Part shown: piece after piece, positions 15,346-20,750 of the stretch
Layout of the letters: each line of letters opens with the position of its first letter
Numbering within the stretch: position 1 is the first letter of the stretch
DNA from: Rickettsiales bacterium
GTDB lineage: Bacteria > Pseudomonadota > Alphaproteobacteria > Rs-D84
Assembly (NCBI GenBank): GCA_031267375.1
Contig: JAIRZE010000019.1
Location: forward strand, 1 to 20,750
Length of the DNA stretch: 20,750 nt
Direction of reading: 5' to 3'
The notes under the pieces: generated by a model
Told to the model about the DNA's origin: nothing
The model's input: the letters and a program-made list of their open reading frames with translations, nothing else
Databases searched by the model: none
Translations under genes and position numbers: made by a program

Positions 15346-15971
15346 TTTCTTTCCTTTATCCAGGTTTTAATAGATTTTATTGCTGTCGTCGCTATCACAA
15401 ACTCTGCAAATATATACATCCAAGAGCCGGACATTGCAAATAAAAATACTCCAAAGCAGTCGGCCGTCAAAAAGCAGAACCACGCGTCTATTTTCTTTCT
15501 TGCGATTATGACATTTCCAATAAGTATCAAAGCGGTGTACAGCCAATCCATAGTCGTTATCGCCCCAAGATTTCTTCCGAAAACAGCGATAAAAATGATT
15601 GCGCCGAAAATGATTGCCATTCTCTGCCAAAGGCTCAGAAAACTTGGCTTTAATTCTTTTTTATTCGGACGCTTCCAAGACCAGATTGAAAACATCAGCA
15701 CGCCTGATAAAACAATGGACAGGGTCATATTTCCGTAAAGTCCCAAGTGCCAAAACCACCAGGCCAGAATTGCGCGGAAAGCGATATTGAAATAAAAGCC
15801 CTGAACTTTCTGCCTGCGGATCAAATCAATTGAAAGCGGCACGATTATGATAGCGGCCAGCTCTATGGGATCGGGCACGATTCCGAAAAATAATTTCAGT
15901 GCAGAAACCCAGACCAGCAAAGCGGCCCAGTAAAAAGCAATCATTCTGTTTTCATATAAAAATCGTTTCAT
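15342..15971 (-). CDS. PnuC-like nicotinamide riboside/mononucleotide transporter
   Basis: 209 residues with about seven hydrophobic segments and a basic C-terminus (IKTWIKERK). The Trp- and aromatic-rich final part (DAWFCFLTADCFGVFLFAM followed by a last helix) resembles the PnuC C-terminus, where the paired Trp and Asp/Asn residues line the substrate path. PnuC imports NAD+ precursors, and NAD or flavin supply would make sense next to redox enzymes, but this is inference. Start ATG 15971 has a purine-rich RBS (AGAAGAC). The end overlaps the start of the nifJ C-terminal half by four bases (GTGA). It could instead be another small multi-pass transporter. Confidence 0.55.
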   Translation of the reverse strand: MKRFLYENRMIAFYWAALLVWVSALKLFFGIVPDPIELAAIIIVPLSIDLIRRQKVQGFYFNIAFRAILAWWFWHLGLYGNMTLSIVLSGVLMFSIWSWKRPNKKELKPSFLSLWQRMAIIFGAIIFIAVFGRNLGAITTMDWLYTALILIGNVIIARKKIDAWFCFLTADCFGVFLFAMSGSWMYIFAEFVIATTAIKSIKTWIKERK

Positions 15972-16007
15972 ATTATTGTCTTCTTTTATTCAAATAATTA
16001 TATTCTT

Positions 16008-16388
16008 TCATTTTATAGCCCTATTGCGGCAGGCAAAACAATGACAACCCTGCGGGTTGTCAAAAAGGTTTGTAATCTCAGAGAAGGCAGTCGCATTTTT
16101 GGAATTGACGCGATAGCCGATTGATATAATCATATCCAGGTTATAATATTCAACTTGATAAGTTTTTCCATCAGAAGCAGTTGTTGCATTTTTTGCAACA
16201 ACTGAATTTTCTACAAGTTCTCCTTCTTTATAGATATTCTTTATATGTCGCGATATGTTTGATTTGTCCTTGCCGAACAAGGCCGAAATCTGATTCAGAT
16301 TCAGCCATACGGTTTCGCTTTCCACACGAACTTCTATATCTTTGCCATTATTCTCGTAAATTATTATTTCATTTATTTGTTTTTCCAC
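16008..16388 (-). pseudogene. Truncated RhuM-family protein
   Basis: Starts GTG 16388 with RBS AGGGAGAG. Residues 1-103 match the N-terminal region of the RhuM family, including the DNA-binding-like block VWLNLNQISALFGKDKSNISRHIKNIYKEGEL, then VAKNATTASDGKTYQVEYYNLDMIISIGYRVNSK. Family members are about 330 residues. Here similarity ends near residue 103 and is followed by a short tail (NLFDNPQGCHCFACRNRAIK) encoded by a dRS3-like hairpin repeat, then TGA. It is therefore a 126-residue fragment, probably broken by the repeat. Base composition is more AT-rich than the flanking nifJ halves, consistent with acquisition. RhuM homologues are often in genomic islands. Confidence 0.75.
16017..16064. 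repeat. Degenerate dRS3-like hairpin at the rhuM break
   Basis: Contains TGACAACC-CTGC-GGGTTGTCA and, read on the minus strand, TTGTCATT...GCCTGCCGCAATAGGGCT. This follows the TTGTCATT...AATAGGGCT frame of the intact copies at 1963-2056. It supplies the aberrant C-terminus of the rhuM fragment. Confidence 0.55.
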
Positions 16389-16406
16389 TTTTCTCTCCCT
16401 GACAAT

Positions 16407-16787
16407 TCAATCTTTATCAATCAACTCAACCACATCCGTTATATTTATAACTATTACGCCGCGCAAAGTAAATATCGTTCCCTTTTCCTTTTCTATTTTA
16501 TCCACCTTTTGAAATAAATCCCCGCTTGTTATATATTCTTTGGCAATACCGGTGATTTTAAGACATACATTATACTCTTGATCATAACAGGCAATAAAAA
16601 CTTTCGGATTTTTCAACACATTATTCTGCGATACCACCATTTGCATATCGCATAAATATATTCTATCGGCTTCAACAATAGAAGGCTCTACCATAATCGC
16701 ACGCGGCTGGCCATCCGCGGACGCCGTTGCGAAAACCATATTTTTATTTTCATAAATAAAATCAATTTGTTTTTGCGTAAGTTTCAT
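16407..16787 (-). CDS. Pyridoxamine 5'-phosphate oxidase-like (split-barrel flavin-binding) protein
   Basis: 126 residues from ATG 16787: MKLTQKQIDFIYENKNMVFATASADGQP at the start, followed by RAIMVEPSIVEADRIYLCD. This is the hallmark of the small PNPOx-like FMN-binding split barrels (usual length 120-150). A middle strand NPKVFIACYDQEYNVCLKITGIAKEY follows, then a dimer-type C-terminus. Substrate is unknown; members include flavin reductases and F420/FMN-dependent enzymes. The RBS AAGGAGA lies in the last codons of the nifJ N-terminal half, whose TAG is two bases before this ATG, so the two are translationally coupled. The frame extends further upstream over nifJ, but that part has no family similarity. 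Confidence 0.8.
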   Translation of the reverse strand: MKLTQKQIDFIYENKNMVFATASADGQPRAIMVEPSIVEADRIYLCDMQMVVSQNNVLKNPKVFIACYDQEYNVCLKITGIAKEYITSGDLFQKVDKIEKEKGTIFTLRGVIVINITDVVELIDKD

Positions 16788-16789
16788 CC

Positions 16790-19241
<2,452 letters not shown>

Positions 19242-19267
19242 AACGCCTTCCTTTTTCCTGACACACG

Positions 19268-19296
19268 AATTTAGCAAAAAAAAACGCGCATCGCAA
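19268..19296 (-). promoter_or_regulatory. Possible promoter of the protease-nifJ string
   Basis: -35 TTGCGA (19291-19296), 17-bp spacer containing a run of nine T, -10 TAAATT (19268-19273), about 27 bp before ATG 19241. Moderate match only. Confidence 0.4.
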
Positions 19297-19320
19297 TAGT
19301 AAAAAAAGCGGCTTTGCTGA

Positions 19321-19452
19321 TTTTGACCCCTACCCCGGCGCTTCGCGCCACCCCTTCCCGCAGGGAAGGGGATTTGCCACCGAGCCAGTTCTATCTAAAT
19401 TCCCCTTCCCAACGGGAAGGGGTGGCGCGAAGCGCCGGGGTAGGGGTCAAAA
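19321..19452. repeat. Perfect 40-bp-arm inverted repeat
   Basis: 19321-19360 and 19413-19452 are exact reverse complements. Pairing extends inward by another dozen bases with one bulge (GGGAAGGGGATTT with AAATTCCCCTTCCC). The loop holds CCACCGAGCC, resembling the CTCGGT termini of the other elements. Each arm also has its own small hairpins (GGCGCTTCGCGCC). It separates the divergent protease and glycosyltransferase units and ends 8 bp before the latter's -35 box. Confidence 0.88.
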
Positions 19453-19460
19453 AATAATAC

Positions 19461-19488
19461 TTGACAAATAAAACGGGGGGGGTACACT
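19461..19488 (+). promoter_or_regulatory. Glycosyltransferase promoter with a G8 tract in the spacer
   Basis: Consensus -35 TTGACA (19461-19466), 16-bp spacer, -10 TACACT (19483-19488). Positions 19475-19482 are eight consecutive G immediately before the -10. A one-base slip would give the optimal 17-bp spacing, so expression could be phase-variable. Confidence 0.65.
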
Positions 19489-19510
19489 GCGTTTGTCAAC
19501 AATTCTAAAA

Positions 19511-20683
19511 ATGGACAAAAAAATGGCACATCACCGCTCGCGCCCTACTTTATCGGTTATTATCCCTTGCTACAATTCTGCGCAATATGTGGCTGATTGT
19601 CTTGATTCCGTTATGGGTCAAAAGCATTTGTCGTCTGAAATAATCTGCATAAACGACTATTCCGGCGACAATACTTTGAAAAAACTGCAAGAAATTCAGC
19701 AAAAGCACAAGAAATCCAGCAATATACAGATTATCAACAACGACAAAAATGTTGGAAATCTGGGCGTGTCATCCTGCCGCAATATGGGCATTGCCCAGGC
19801 ATCCGGACGCTATCTGATGTTTGTTGATTCCGACGATGTCATAGGATACAAAAATGACGCTATAATCAATTACGACCCGTATTATTGCGAGGCATTCCGT
19901 TATGTCCTGGATTCGTTTCCGAATACCGGAATGGTTGTCGGCCAATTATATAAAACCACCGCTCCGGAAATTCCGACAGTTTCAAACGAGCAATTTGAAT
20001 CAATCAGCAAACGGAATAATTCAAATCCGCAAAAACAGGCTTTGAAAATTGTAAAATACTTGAACGAACGCGTAAGCTCTTGCGCGACCTTGTACCGCAC
20101 TGACTTTGTGAAAGAAAATCGTTTGTATTTTGACAAAGATATGCTTTATTTTGAAGACGCAAAGTATGTTACGGACTATGCGATGCGCGCATACGGCGCA
20201 TTCAAGCACATTGCCCGCCCTGTTTTTGAAGCCGTCAATTACAATGGCGGCGGATATTTGTACCGGATTCACAACGACTCTGCTATGTCCAAAGTCCAAA
20301 TGAACCACAGCGAGCAAGTTTTTCGCCGTCCGGAAAGAATAGAAAACTGGATAGCATATATGCGCGAATTGTTAAGCAATGCCGGAAATGCCGTCGGATA
20401 TGATTCCGAATTATTTCATTTTCTTGCAAAAGTAAAGTTCTCAAAAGAAATTCCAGGCGCGATAGAGCACTATGCCAAACTGTGCGCGCGCAAGAATCGC
20501 CCGCAATGCCAGAATATCAAGTCAATGCAAGCCAAAATTCCGGAAAATTGCCAAAGCTGCAATGTGAACTATTTTGCGCGGAACAAGGCGTCCAAGAATA
20601 CTTTGGGCATAAACAATTGCGCCCAGTGCCCGAATTTTGACAACTTAATTAAATATATAAACGCTGGAACTATGGCTCGTTAA
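19511..20683 (+). CDS. Family 2 glycosyltransferase
   Basis: Transfers a sugar from a nucleotide-sugar donor, probably to a surface glycan. From ATG 19511 it has 390 residues. The GT-A fold signatures are clear: LSVIIPCYNSAQYVADCLDSV near residue 14, EIICINDYSGDNT, NVGNLGVSSCRNMGIAQASG, and the metal-binding acidic motif FVDSDD at about residue 110. The downstream acceptor region includes YFEDAKYVTDYAMRAYG (the ED position expected of a catalytic base). The last 70 residues are Cys-rich (CARKNRPQC, CQSCN, CAQC), unusual for the family. TTG 19493 is in frame but lies at the expected transcript start, so ATG 19511 or 19523 is preferred; no strong RBS is seen. It stands alone on the plus strand after the palindrome. 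Acceptor unknown. Confidence 0.88.
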   Translation: MDKKMAHHRSRPTLSVIIPCYNSAQYVADCLDSVMGQKHLSSEIICINDYSGDNTLKKLQEIQQKHKKSSNIQIINNDKNVGNLGVSSCRNMGIAQASGRYLMFVDSDDVIGYKNDAIINYDPYYCEAFRYVLDSFPNTGMVVGQLYKTTAPEIPTVSNEQFESISKRNNSNPQKQALKIVKYLNERVSSCATLYRTDFVKENRLYFDKDMLYFEDAKYVTDYAMRAYGAFKHIARPVFEAVNYNGGGYLYRIHNDSAMSKVQMNHSEQVFRRPERIENWIAYMRELLSNAGNAVGYDSELFHFLAKVKFSKEIPGAIEHYAKLCARKNRPQCQNIKSMQAKIPENCQSCNVNYFARNKASKNTLGINNCAQCPNFDNLIKYINAGTMAR

Positions 20684-20724
20684 ATATTCCAAGCAATGAA
20701 GTTTGTATAAAACTATGAAGTAGT

Positions 20725-20750
20725 TTTGTCATTCCCGCGCAGGCGGGAAT
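20725..20750. repeat. dRS3-like hairpin, cut by the window end
   Basis: TTTGTC followed by ATTCCC-N8-GGGAAT (20731-20750), identical to the copies at 1963-2056. It lies about 45 bp after the glycosyltransferase stop. Confidence 0.75.

Overview
The window looks like a chromosomal piece of a host-associated, probably fermentative alphaproteobacterium. The BamE has the alphaproteobacterial layout, with a C-terminal FNNIGRF motif. There are also a CarD-family regulator, an outer-membrane autotransporter, other exported proteins, and an oxygen-sensitive pyruvate:ferredoxin/flavodoxin oxidoreductase (NifJ). The assignment is inferred from protein families only; the window has no rRNA.

Layout. 1-755: 5' part of an exported Cys-containing protein (minus). 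829-1740: two large folded repeats bracketing tRNA-Ala(CGC) and tRNA-Leu(CAG). 1741-1917: a 58-residue ORF. 2097-5849: a 1250-residue autotransporter, divergent from eno (5935-7173). 7175-7595: a four-helix-bundle gene inside a 29-bp inverted repeat, then a superinfection-immunity-like membrane protein, ssb, and a third folded repeat carrying a smaller nested one. 8935-9909: a beta-barrel protein convergent with carD. 10678-11238: a secreted Cys-rich protein. 11239-12047: no gene, large palindromes. 12048-19241: one minus-strand gene string reading ctpA-like S41 protease, N-terminal half of nifJ, PNPOx-family protein, truncated rhuM, pnuC-like transporter, C-terminal half of nifJ, a Cys-rich hypothetical, bamE. 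19321-19452: a perfect 40-bp-arm palindrome, then a family 2 glycosyltransferase whose promoter spacer holds a G8 tract.

The most unusual aspect is the repeat content. (1) Short arrays with a strict 7-bp period occur about a dozen times, many inside genes. They encode the signal-peptide core of five of the six exported proteins and hydrophilic loops in enolase, NifJ and the protease. (2) Three copies of a roughly 200-300 bp element fold as a four-way junction whose first arm differs between copies but keeps its pairing. (3) Two copies of a paired-hairpin unit, one nested inside element (2). (4) dRS3-like ATTCCC-N8-GGGAAT hairpins, a degenerate one of which appears to end rhuM. (5) A 61-bp promoter block abutting the ends of two junction elements drives two unrelated exported-protein genes that also share the same heptamer signal peptide. 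This suggests a reusable promoter-plus-signal-peptide module.

No transposase, integrase, CRISPR array or rRNA was seen.
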